From Alphaproteobacteria bacterium HGW-Alphaproteobacteria-4 (GTDB lineage Bacteria; Pseudomonadota; Alphaproteobacteria; Rhodobacterales; Rhodobacteraceae), in NCBI GenBank assembly GCA_002842855.1, contig PHEE01000004.1:1-64000 (forward strand): a stretch of 64,000 nt of DNA, given 5' to 3'. A program made the translations under genes and the position numbers. This document shows, piece after piece, positions 57,891 through 64,000 of this stretch. Numbering within the stretch: the first letter of the stretch is position 1; each line of letters begins with the position of its first letter. The notes under the pieces are model-generated. The model was not told the DNA's origin. It saw nothing but the letters and a program-made list of their open reading frames with translations, and did not search any database.

Positions 57891-57928
57891 TCTTCAACGT
57901 GAAAATACCCCGCGTGGGGTCCGGGGGG
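57891..57928 (-). repeat. 3'-end repeat element, copy 2
   Basis: Minus-strand copy of the element at 49820-49857 (32 of 38 identical), starting 20 nt after the purS stop. Its first nine bases are one arm of a 9-bp stem (CCGGGGGGC/GCCCCCCGG, 57921-57943); the second hairpin CCCC-ACGC-GGGG runs into TATTTT. Double hairpin plus T-rich tail could act as a partial terminator between purS and purQ. Confidence 0.7.
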
Positions 57929-57948
57929 CGCGAAGCCCCCCGGCCTTG

Positions 57949-58188
57949 TCACACAATCTCGATGTCGAATTTCTCGATCACGGTGTTGGCCAGCAGCTTT
58001 TCGCACATCGCCCGCACCTCGGCCTCGGCCGCCGCGCGGTCGGTCGTGGCCAGATCGATGTCGATCACCTTGCCCTGCCGCACCCGGCCGACGTCGGCAA
58101 AGCCGAGTGTGGTCAGCGCATGGCGCACCGCCTCGCCCTGCGGGTCGAGCACCGCATCCTTCAGCATCACATGCACGCGCGCCTTCAT
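57949..58188 (-). CDS. purS: Phosphoribosylformylglycinamidine synthase, PurS subunit
   Basis: 79 residues, GAGGAGA upstream. 'MKARVHVMLKDAVLDPQGEAVRHALTTLGFADVGRVRQGKVIDID' is the complete PurS pattern; it bridges PurL and PurQ in the three-part FGAM synthase. Begins 10 nt after purC; purQ follows after 76 nt containing the repeated 3' element. Confidence 0.97.
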   Translation of the reverse strand: MKARVHVMLKDAVLDPQGEAVRHALTTLGFADVGRVRQGKVIDIDLATTDRAAAEAEVRAMCEKLLANTVIEKFDIEIV

Positions 58189-58198
58189 GCACTTCTCC

Positions 58199-58963
58199 TC
58201 AGTTGATCAAGGTCGGCTTTGGCATCGTGGTGGCGTTGGTGGGCAGCACGCCCAGCCGCCGCGCGACCTCGGTATAGGCGTCGGTCAGGCTGCCCAGATC
58301 GCGGCGGAATACGTCTTTATCCAGCTTTTGCCCGGTCTTGACATCCCACAGCCGGCAGCTGTCGGGGCTGATCTCGTCGGCCACGATCAGCCGCATGAAA
58401 TCGCCATCCCAGACGCGGCCGATCTCGATCTTGAAATCGATCAGCTTGATGCCCACCGAATAGAACACCCCCGAGAGGAAATCGTTCACCCGCAGCGCCA
58501 GCGCCACGATGTCATCCAGATCCTGCTGGTTGGCCCAGCCAAAGGCGACGATATATTCCTCGCTCACCATCGGGTCGCCCAAGGCATCGTTCTTGTAGCT
58601 GTATTCGACAATCGGGCGCGGCAGTGCCATGCCTTCTTCCAGCCCCAGCCGCTTGGCGATCGAGCCTGCGGCGAAGTTGCGCACGATCACCTCAAGCGGG
58701 ATGATCTCGACCTGCCGGATCAGCTGCTCGCGCATATTGAGCGTGCGGATGAAATGCGTCGGCACGCCGACGTTGCCGAGGCCCGTCATGAAAAACTCGC
58801 TCAGGCGGTTGTTCAGCACGCCCTTGCCCTCGAACACGGCTTTTTTCTGCGCGTTGAAGGCGGTGGCGTCATCCTTGAAATACTGGATCAGGGTGCCCGG
58901 CTCGGGGCCTTCATAGAGGATCTTGGCCTTGCCTTCGTAAATCTTCTTGCGCCGAGGTGCCAT
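58199..58963 (-). CDS. purC: Phosphoribosylaminoimidazole-succinocarboxamide synthase
   Basis: Joins CAIR and aspartate (SAICAR synthetase), step 7 of purine synthesis. 254 residues, GGAGAG upstream. Motifs: [54 protein letters not shown], '[11 protein letters not shown]' and '[16 protein letters not shown]'. First of purC-purS-purQ; probable promoter at 59031-59059, flanked by a 13-bp inverted repeat. Confidence 0.97.
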   Translation of the reverse strand: MAPRRKKIYEGKAKILYEGPEPGTLIQYFKDDATAFNAQKKAVFEGKGVLNNRLSEFFMTGLGNVGVPTHFIRTLNMREQLIRQVEIIPLEVIVRNFAAGSIAKRLGLEEGMALPRPIVEYSYKNDALGDPMVSEEYIVAFGWANQQDLDDIVALALRVNDFLSGVFYSVGIKLIDFKIEIGRVWDGDFMRLIVADEISPDSCRLWDVKTGQKLDKDVFRRDLGSLTDAYTEVARRLGVLPTNATTMPKPTLIN

Positions 58964-59014
58964 GTGCTCTCCATTCGCTCATCGCCCCCCTTGGGGCGGG
59001 TCGGGGCCCCGTGT

Positions 59015-59072
59015 GCGGCCCTTTGCCGCCGCTATAGGGCAAGGTCGCGCAACCCGCAAGGCAAAGGGCCGC
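59015..59072. promoter_or_regulatory. 13-bp inverted repeat bracketing the probable purC promoter
   Basis: GCGGCCCTTTGCC (59015-59027) and its exact reverse complement (59060-59072), separated by 32 nt, in the 195-nt purC/zeta divergent region. The promoter hexamers for purC fall inside the spacer, so the arms sit around the start point and just upstream of the -35. Confidence 0.6.
59031..59059 (-). promoter_or_regulatory. Candidate promoter of purC-purS-purQ
   Basis: Minus strand: -35 TTGCGG (59054-59059), 17-nt spacer, -10 TATAGC (59031-59036); start near 59024, leader about 60 nt. Confidence 0.45.
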
Positions 59073-59158
59073 GCCGGCATCGCTCCGCCGGGGCTTGCAG
59101 CGCCGCCCCCGCGCGGGCATATGGAGGGGGAACCTTCACCATTCCGAAAGGGGCCGCC

Positions 59159-59473
59159 ATGACCACCTTTGACGACCGCGAAAACGCCTTTGAGGCCAAG
59201 TTCGCACTCGACGCGCAAATGCAGTTCAAGGCCGAAGCCCGGCGCAATAAACTGCTGGGCCTCTGGGCCGCAGGGCTGATGGGCAAATCCGAGGCCGAGG
59301 CCGCGGCCTATGCCAAAGAGGTGATCGCCTCGGATTTCGAGGAAGCAGGCGACGAAGACGTTTACCGCAAGGTCGCGGGCGATCTGGGTGCGCTGGCCGA
59401 CGAGGCCACGATCCGCGCCAAGATGGTCGAGCTGAAGGCCGTAGCGAAAAAGCAGATCGTCGAAGAACTCTGA
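59159..59473 (+). CDS. ATP synthase zeta (inhibitor) subunit, DUF1476
   Basis: 104 residues from ATG 59159; GAAAGGGG lies 5 nt upstream. The frame is open much further upstream, but through the antisense of purine genes, so that extension is rejected. The sequence MTTFDDRENAFEAKFALDAQMQFKAEARRN and 'LLGLWAAGLMGKSEAEA' and 'DFEEAGDEDVYRKVAGDL' match the four-helix zeta subunit (PF07345) described in Paracoccus denitrificans, which blocks ATP hydrolysis by the F1Fo-ATP synthase. Stand-alone, divergent from purC. Confidence 0.92.
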   Translation: MTTFDDRENAFEAKFALDAQMQFKAEARRNKLLGLWAAGLMGKSEAEAAAYAKEVIASDFEEAGDEDVYRKVAGDLGALADEATIRAKMVELKAVAKKQIVEEL

Positions 59474-59530
59474 TCGCGCCCGCAGCGGCCGTCGCGCCCG
59501 CTTGCACGCGCCTCATGTTCGCATTGAGCA

Positions 59531-59546
59531 CTTGGAAATTGCCAAG
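59531..59546. promoter_or_regulatory. Near-perfect 16-bp palindrome upstream of the homocysteine methyltransferase gene
   Basis: CTTGGAAATTGCCAAG, symmetric at 14 of 16 positions around AATT, 79 nt before the ATG 59625. Its right part plus one base (AAATTGCCAAGT, 59536-59547) recurs exactly at 60718-60729 in front of the corrinoid-protein gene. Candidate operator for methionine control. Confidence 0.5.
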
Positions 59547-59624
59547 TCCTGCCTGCCGTGGCATGGCTCGGTCCAGGGTTGCGCGGCGCCCTGCCGCAAG
59601 ACCGCAGGCGATGAAAGGCCCCCG

Positions 59625-60638
59625 ATGAGCAACGCGCTTTCCCGGCTTCTGGCAACCCGGCCCTGGCTGATGGCCGATGGCGCCACCGGCACCAACCTGT
59701 TCAACATGGGGCTTTCCTCGGGCGACGCGCCCGAAATGTGGAACGCCGATCAGCCCGAGAAAATCCGCACCCTCTACCGCCTTGCGGTCGATGCCGGATC
59801 TGACATCTTCCTGACAAACTCGTTCGGCGGCAACGCCAGCCGCCTCAAGTTGCACAACGCGCAGGCCCGTGTGCACGAGTTGAACCGCCTCGCCGCCGCA
59901 CTGGGGCGCGAGGTGGCCGATGCGGCGGGCCGCCCGGTGGTGGTTGCAGGCTCGGTCGGCCCCACCGGCGACATCTTCGCGCCGATGGGCACGCTGACGC
60001 ATGCGCTTGCGGTCGAGATGTTCCACGAACAGGCCGAGGGGCTGAAAGCGGGCGGCGCCGATGTGCTCTGGGTCGAGACGATCTCGGCACCAGAAGAGTT
60101 CAAGGCCGCGGCCGAGGCCGCGCTGCTGGCGGGCATGCCCTGGTGCGGCACCATGAGCTTTGATACCGCCGGGCGCACCATGATGGGCGTGACCTCGGCG
60201 CAGCTTGCAGCGCTTGTCGAAAAACTGCCGAACCCGCCGATCGCCTTCGGCGCCAACTGCGGCGTCGGCGCTTCCGACCTGATGCGCACCATCCTCGGCT
60301 TTGTCGCGGCGGGCACCGAACGGCCGATCATCGCCAAAGGCAATGCGGGCATCCCGAAATACCACGAGGGCCACATCCATTACGATGGCACGCCGGAACT
60401 GATGGCCGAATATGCGGTGCTGGCGCGCGATGCCGGGGCGCGCATCATTGGCGGCTGCTGCGGCACCATGCCGGACCACCTCAAGGCAATGCGCGCCGCG
60501 CTGGAAACCCGCCCGCCGGGGCCACGCCCCACGGTCGAGGATATCGCCGCGCGCCTCGGCGGCTATTCCTCGGCCTCGGACGGCACCGGCGATGACGAGG
60601 GGCCCGTGCGCGAGCGCCGCGGGCGGCGGCGCAGCTGA
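59625..60638 (+). CDS. Homocysteine S-methyltransferase (betaine-/corrinoid-dependent type)
   Basis: 337 residues from ATG 59625 (GAAAGG upstream). Homocysteine-binding barrel with the three zinc Cys: Cys212 in GANCGVG and Cys278-Cys279 in GGCCGT; 'LMADGATGTNLFNMGL' is the N-terminal motif. Transfers a methyl group to homocysteine to make methionine. Annotated relatives are called betaine-homocysteine methyltransferase, but the corrinoid protein 145 nt downstream suggests it is the homocysteine half of a split, B12-dependent methionine synthase as found in Rhodobacteraceae. The last ~25 residues are acidic then Arg-rich. Confidence 0.88.
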   Translation: MSNALSRLLATRPWLMADGATGTNLFNMGLSSGDAPEMWNADQPEKIRTLYRLAVDAGSDIFLTNSFGGNASRLKLHNAQARVHELNRLAAALGREVADAAGRPVVVAGSVGPTGDIFAPMGTLTHALAVEMFHEQAEGLKAGGADVLWVETISAPEEFKAAAEAALLAGMPWCGTMSFDTAGRTMMGVTSAQLAALVEKLPNPPIAFGANCGVGASDLMRTILGFVAAGTERPIIAKGNAGIPKYHEGHIHYDGTPELMAEYAVLARDAGARIIGGCCGTMPDHLKAMRAALETRPPGPRPTVEDIAARLGGYSSASDGTGDDEGPVRERRGRRRS

Positions 60639-60648
60639 CAGCGCAGTG

Positions 60649-60684
60649 GCCTCCGGCGGGGATATTTGGACCAAGGCAAGGGCA
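60649..60684 (+). repeat. 3'-end repeat element, looser copy 3
   Basis: Ten nt after the homocysteine-methyltransferase stop: CCTCCGGCGGGG followed by ATATTTGGACCAAGG. It shares the GCGGGG-(A)TATTT core and the purine-rich tail with copies 1 and 2 but is not alignable along the full length. Confidence 0.45.
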
Positions 60685-60717
60685 AGAGCGCGTCGGTCCC
60701 CGCACCGCCGATGTCGC

Positions 60718-60729
60718 AAATTGCCAAGT
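60718..60729. promoter_or_regulatory. Second copy of the AAATTGCCAAGT motif
   Basis: Exact 12-mer match to 59536-59547, 54 nt before the corrinoid-protein start. Context here is GCAAATTGCCAAGTTGC, with GCAA/TTGC dyads. The 144-nt gap holds no gene. Confidence 0.5.
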
Positions 60730-60782
60730 TGCATACGCGGCCGCCTGCAATACCGATCTGAACGACCATCAGGAGCGCCATC

Positions 60783-61478
60783 ATGGCCGACGACGACATC
60801 ATCCTTTCCGAACTGAGCGACGACGACCTCGTGCTGCAAATGCACGACGACCTTTATGACGGGCTCAAGGAAGAAATCGAAGAAGGCGTGGGCATTCTGC
60901 TCGAACGCGGCTGGACCCCCTATGACGTGCTGACCCGCGCGCTGGTCGCGGGCATGACCATTGTCGGCGCCGACTTCCGGGACGGTATCCTGTTCGTGCC
61001 CGAAGTGCTGCTGGCCGCCAACGCGATGAAGGGCGGCATGGCGATTTTGAAGCCGCTGCTGATCGCCACCGGCGCGCCGCGCATGGGCAAGATGGTGATC
61101 GGCACCGTCAAGGGCGACATCCACGACATCGGCAAGAACCTTGTCGCGATGATGATGGAAGGCGCGGGCTTTGAGGTGGTGGACCTTGGCATCAACAACG
61201 CGGTCGAGAAATACCTTGAGGCGCTGGAGCGCGAGGGCGCCGACATCCTCGGCATGTCGGCGCTTTTGACCACCACCATGCCCTACATGAAGGTGGTGAT
61301 CGACACGCTGAAGGAAAAAGGCCTGCGCGAAAACTACATCGTGCTGGTCGGCGGCGCGCCCCTGAACGAAGAGTTCGGCCGCGCCATCGGCGCCGATGCC
61401 TATTGCCGCGACGCCGCCGTGGCGGTGGAAACCGCAAAATCCTTCATCGCGCGCAAACACAATGCCTTGAGGGCGTGA
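60783..61478 (+). CDS. Corrinoid (cobalamin-binding) methyl-carrier protein
   Basis: 231 residues, AGGAG upstream. N-terminal helical cap (about 10-95) then a B12-binding Rossmann domain with the axial-ligand motif GDIHDIGKN (His114), GAGFEVVDLG and 'VLVGGAPLNEEF'. Matches the MtaC/MtbC-type corrinoid proteins and the central modules of MetH. Next to the homocysteine methyltransferase it would carry the methyl group in a split methionine synthase; the methyltetrahydrofolate-binding partner and the reactivation protein are not in the window. Followed by a hairpin. Confidence 0.92.
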   Translation: MADDDIILSELSDDDLVLQMHDDLYDGLKEEIEEGVGILLERGWTPYDVLTRALVAGMTIVGADFRDGILFVPEVLLAANAMKGGMAILKPLLIATGAPRMGKMVIGTVKGDIHDIGKNLVAMMMEGAGFEVVDLGINNAVEKYLEALEREGADILGMSALLTTTMPYMKVVIDTLKEKGLRENYIVLVGGAPLNEEFGRAIGADAYCRDAAVAVETAKSFIARKHNALRA

Positions 61479-61482
61479 TCCC

Positions 61483-61507
61483 AGGGGAAACTGGCGCCGT
61501 TTCCCCT
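61483..61507 (+). terminator. Stem-loop after the corrinoid-protein gene
   Basis: 9-bp perfect stem (AGGGGAAAC with GTTTCCCCT) and 7-nt loop, 4 nt past the stop. No T-run, so read-through into the next small gene is possible. Confidence 0.55.
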
Positions 61508-61555
61508 TGGACTCGGCGCCGCAGCGCGCCATATTGAGGGTATCGGAGGTCTGCC

Positions 61556-61714
61556 ATGCCCCTGCCCCATTTTCTGCTGTTGCTTGTTGTGGTCGTCGTA
61601 GCCGCGGGCGCCACGCTTTGGGTTGCCTCGTCCGCCGGGGTGCCGTTCGCGGCGCTGGCGCTTGCGGCGCTGGTCGGGGCCGCGCTGATGCGGCTGCTGG
61701 CGCGGGTCGAATGA
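61556..61714 (+). CDS. 52-residue membrane protein of unknown function
   Basis: Small gene from ATG 61556 with GGAGG at ideal 6-nt spacing; its TGA overlaps the DUF1638 start by 4 bp (ATGA). The product is almost entirely hydrophobic: helix 1 about residues 5-23 (FLLLLVVVVVAAGATLWVA), a short SSAGVPF turn and helix 2 about 31-47, ending MRLLARVE. It looks like a two-helix hairpin in the inner membrane. No family recognised. Its place between the corrinoid-protein and DUF1638 genes links it to the methyl-transfer cluster, but the function is open. Confidence 0.72.
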   Translation: MPLPHFLLLLVVVVVAAGATLWVASSAGVPFAALALAALVGAALMRLLARVE

Positions 61715-62343
61715 CGCTTTCCGATGTGGCGCTGACCGAGCAGGGCCTGCCGCCCGCGCGCAAGGGCCGGGTGCTGCTGATCGCCTGCGGCGCGCTGGCG
61801 CGCGAAATCCTGGCGCTCAAGGCAGCCAACGGCTGGGACCACCTTGACCTGACCTGCCTGCCCGCCAACCTGCACCTGTGGCCCGAGCGCATCACCGACG
61901 CGGTCACTGCCGCCGTGGCCGAGCACCGCGCCGCCTATGACAGCGTGTTCGTGGTCTATGCCGATTGCGGCACCGGCGGCCTGCTGGCGGCGCGCTGCGC
62001 CGAACTGGGCGTAGAGATGATCGCGGGGCCACATTGCTATGCCTTTTACGAAGGCGTCGATGTCTTCGCCGCCAAGGCAGACACCGAGTTCACCGCCTTC
62101 TACCTCACCGACTTTCTGGTGCGCCAGTTCGACGCTTTCGTCTGGCGCCCGATGGGCCTTGACCGCCACCCCGAGCTGCGAGACAGCTATTTTGGCAATT
62201 ACGACCGCCTGATCTATCAGGCACAAACCGACGACCCCGCGCTTGACGCGGCCGCCCGCGCCGCTGCTGCCCGGCTTGGTCTTGCCTACGAGCGCCGCTT
62301 AACCGGTTACGGCGATCTGGCCCCCGCCCTCGCGGCCCTTTGA
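61711..62343 (+). CDS. DUF1638 family protein
   Basis: 210 residues from ATG 61711. Recognised by 'GRVLLIACGALAREILAL', 'HLDLTCLPANLHLWPERI', 'VFVVYADCGTGGLLAARC' and 'GPHCYAFYEG'. DUF1638 proteins often lie beside corrinoid proteins and methyltransferases and carry conserved Cys residues (CGALAREI, DCGTGG, HCY); a role in handling the corrinoid or a methyl donor is suspected but unproven. Translation is probably coupled to the small membrane protein upstream. Converges on an MFS gene. Confidence 0.87.
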   Translation: MTLSDVALTEQGLPPARKGRVLLIACGALAREILALKAANGWDHLDLTCLPANLHLWPERITDAVTAAVAEHRAAYDSVFVVYADCGTGGLLAARCAELGVEMIAGPHCYAFYEGVDVFAAKADTEFTAFYLTDFLVRQFDAFVWRPMGLDRHPELRDSYFGNYDRLIYQAQTDDPALDAAARAAAARLGLAYERRLTGYGDLAPALAAL

Positions 62344-62370
62344 CCCGCGCATCGGGCTGGCGCCCCGGCC

Positions 62371-63603
62371 TCAGCGCGCCTCGCGCGGGCGCAACACCAG
62401 CCAGATCAGCGCCGCCCCTGCCAACACGAGGAACGGCAGCATCGCAAGGTTGACCGCCTGCCAGCCCGCCTGCGCATTCCCCGAGGCGGTGCAGTTCATC
62501 AGGCTGCCCGACGACAGCGACGCCACGAACACGCCGCCGAACACCACGAAATCGTTGATGCCCTGCACCCGGCCCCGTTCTTCGGGCTTGTAGGCGGTGG
62601 CGAGCATCGCGGTGGCGCCGATGAAGGCAAAGTTCCAGCCCACGCCCAGCATAATCAGCGCGACGAAGAACCGCTCCAGCTCGAACCCGCTCAGCGCAAC
62701 AGCCCCTGCGCCTGCCAGAATTACCAGCCCCAACCCTACGATCAGCCGCCCGCCAAAGCGCGCAATCAGATGGCCGGTAAAAAACGCAGGCACATACATC
62801 GCCAGCACATGCGCTGAAACGATGTCGGCGGCATTGCCCTGATTGAAGCCGCACCCCAGCACCGCAAGCGGGGTCGAGGTCATGACCAGATTCATCAGCG
62901 CGTAGGCGACCATGCCGCAGATCATCGCCACCACGATCACCGGGTCGCGCAGCAATTCGCGCCGACTGCGGCCCCGCACGGCGGCGCCCTTGGCAACGCG
63001 ATGTTCGTCTGGGCTGTAGAGGAATGTGAACAGCAAGGGCCCGAGCAGGTTCAGCAGCACGATCACGACGTAGGTCGCCATGAACGGCACCACATGCGCC
63101 TCGGAGGTCAGCTTGGTCAGTTGCGGCCCGATCAGCGCGGCGGCCAGACCGCCCCCCATCACGTAGGAAATCGCCTTCGGCTGAAACTCGGGGCGCACCC
63201 CATCGGTCGCGGCAAAGCGGTAAAACCCCTGCGCCGACATGTAGATGCCGGTCAGAAAACTGCCCGCCATGAAGAGCGGGAACGAGTGCACATAAAGCGC
63301 GCGCGCCGCCAGTGCCGCCCCCGCCGCCCCGGCAAGGGTGGCCAGCATGAACCCCGCGCGCCGCCCGTGCCGCTGCATGAAGGCGCTCAGCGGTTGCGCC
63401 GTAAGGAGCGAGCCGAGGATGATCAGCGACAGTGGCAGCGTGGCCCAACACGGGTTCGGCGCGAGTTGCTGCCCGGCCAGCCCGCCGACGATGAAGATCA
63501 TCGACATCTGCGAGCCCAAAATTGCCTGCGCAAGCACCAGCACCGCCACATTGCGGCGGGCCTGCGAAACGGTGATGAAGGTGCTGGTTTCGGTCATCGC
63601 CAA
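62371..63603 (-). CDS. MFS transporter
   Basis: 410 residues (start may be the third codon, 63597), about 12 hydrophobic helices. Features: 'AFMQRHGRRAGFMLATLAGAAGAALAARALY' as the loop 2-3 region, 'FLTGIYMSAQGFYRFAATDGV' and 'YKPEERGRVQGINDFVVFGGVFVASLSSG' in the second half, the latter typical of a proteobacterial MFS subgroup without known substrate. Divergent from the AlkA-like gene over about 70 nt. Confidence 0.88.
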   Translation of the reverse strand: MAMTETSTFITVSQARRNVAVLVLAQAILGSQMSMIFIVGGLAGQQLAPNPCWATLPLSLIILGSLLTAQPLSAFMQRHGRRAGFMLATLAGAAGAALAARALYVHSFPLFMAGSFLTGIYMSAQGFYRFAATDGVRPEFQPKAISYVMGGGLAAALIGPQLTKLTSEAHVVPFMATYVVIVLLNLLGPLLFTFLYSPDEHRVAKGAAVRGRSRRELLRDPVIVVAMICGMVAYALMNLVMTSTPLAVLGCGFNQGNAADIVSAHVLAMYVPAFFTGHLIARFGGRLIVGLGLVILAGAGAVALSGFELERFFVALIMLGVGWNFAFIGATAMLATAYKPEERGRVQGINDFVVFGGVFVASLSSGSLMNCTASGNAQAGWQAVNLAMLPFLVLAGAALIWLVLRPREAR

Positions 63604-63672
63604 GGCCTAGCGCGGCGGCGCCGAAATGGAAAGGGGCTGGCGGCGCGCGCGGGCTTGCGCCAGACTGCGGCG

Positions 63673-64000
63673 ATGCCCGGTGTGATCCTGATATCCGATG
63701 CGCAACTGACCGAAGCGGCGGCGGACCTTGCCGCGCGCGAGCCGGTGTTTGCGCGGGCGCTGCAGGTGGTCGGCCCGCTGCCGCTGCGCCGGGTGCCCGA
63801 TGGATTTCTGGCGCTGCGCGATTCGATTATCGGCCAACAGGTTTCGGTTGCCTCGGCCCGTGCGATCCGCGCGCGGCTCGATGCGGCCGGGTTCGACCAT
63901 GAAGACGCCATGGCGGCGGCGGATGAGGGGGCTTTGCGCAGCTGCGGCCTGTCGCGGCAGAAACTCCGCTACCTTTCGGCGCTGGCCGCGGCGCGGCTCG
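63673..64000 (+). CDS. DNA-3-methyladenine glycosylase II-like protein (3' end beyond window)
   Basis: From ATG 63673 the frame is open for 109 codons to the window edge. 'LPLRRVPDGFLALRDSIIGQQVSVASARAIRARL' and 'LRSCGLSRQKLRYLSALA' are the N-terminal helices of the HhH-GPD glycosylases (AlkA/MAG type), which remove alkylated purines from DNA. The helix-hairpin-helix and catalytic Asp lie beyond the window, so activity cannot be confirmed. Weak ribosome-binding site. Confidence 0.82.
   Translation, partial: MPGVILISDAQLTEAAADLAAREPVFARALQVVGPLPLRRVPDGFLALRDSIIGQQVSVASARAIRARLDAAGFDHEDAMAAADEGALRSCGLSRQKLRYLSALAAARL

Noticed and set aside
57899-59158. Upstream extension of the zeta-subunit gene to a ~524-codon protein
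   Set aside because: The extension is antisense to purS and purC; the true start at 59159 has a ribosome-binding site and gives the family's normal 104 residues.
59474-59624. Riboswitch (cobalamin, SAM-II or SAM/SAH) before the homocysteine methyltransferase gene
   Set aside because: I looked for the B12-box and the SAM-II and SAM/SAH pseudoknot consensus and found no match; the dyad is better explained as a protein-binding site.
1-64000. tRNA genes, CRISPR arrays, insertion sequences, phage genes
   Set aside because: GTTCGA-like tRNA loops all fall inside protein genes without cloverleaf context; no regularly spaced repeats, transposase or phage motifs were seen.

Overview
The window is about 64 kb of GC-rich chromosome from an alphaproteobacterium, most likely a member of the Rhodobacteraceae (Rhodobacter/Paracoccus/Roseobacter relatives). 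Reasons: a zeta-type inhibitor subunit of the F1Fo-ATP synthase, an RNase E with a large insertion in its S1 domain, a separate homocysteine methyltransferase plus corrinoid protein instead of a one-piece MetH, two-subunit PntAB, and the general gene content. Coding density is high and there are many 1-8 bp stop/start overlaps. I see no tRNA, rRNA, CRISPR array, prophage or insertion sequence.

Layout. 1-5.5 kb: a surface locus with the 5' part of a very large LktA-type filamentous adhesin (open at the left edge), a small secreted protein coupled to it, and two divergent SapC-family genes. 5.5-15.1 kb: kdsA (KDO synthesis), a DUF3422 membrane protein, an MFS transporter, a dienelactone-hydrolase-like enzyme, pntAB transhydrogenase, an isoprenylcysteine-methyltransferase-like membrane enzyme and kynureninase. 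15.1-22.8 kb: a MacAB/DevBCA-like export system (adaptor, FtsX-type permease, ATPase), an AhpD-like protein, and a three-gene ABC importer with a PF04392 binding protein. 22.9-30.9 kb: a complete histidine-utilisation locus, hutC, hutD, hutF and hutIHGU, using the formimidoylglutamate deiminase branch (HutF + HutG), with a candidate HutC operator between hutF and hutI. 30.9-34.3 kb: an aldehyde-dehydrogenase-like gene and an acyl-CoA ligase.

34.4-44.2 kb is the most intriguing metabolic island: a LysR regulator, a saccharopine-dehydrogenase-like enzyme and a polar amino-acid ABC importer on the minus strand, divergent from a three-subunit FAD/[2Fe-2S] dehydrogenase, an aldehyde dehydrogenase and a DapA-family enzyme. 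It resembles the D-hydroxyproline pathway but has no epimerase and carries an extra dehydrogenase, so its substrate is open.

44.1-53.5 kb: housekeeping genes (dusA, selD, a glycosyltransferase, rplM-rpsI, a thioesterase, an enoyl-CoA hydratase, ccdA, rne). 54.0-57.2 kb: a DctB/DctD-type two-component pair in which the regulator lacks the sigma-54-contacting GAFTGA loop. 57.2-59.5 kb: purC-purS-purQ, and divergently the ATP-synthase zeta subunit. 59.6-62.3 kb: parts of a split methionine synthase (homocysteine methyltransferase, corrinoid protein), a previously overlooked 52-residue membrane protein and a DUF1638 protein. The right end has an MFS transporter and the start of an AlkA-like glycosylase.

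Non-coding signals that stand out: a ~38-nt element that recurs just after stop codons, a 12-mer shared by the leaders of the two methionine-synthase genes, a 13-bp inverted repeat bracketing the probable purC promoter, and perfect stem-loops after the first gene of both importer operons.
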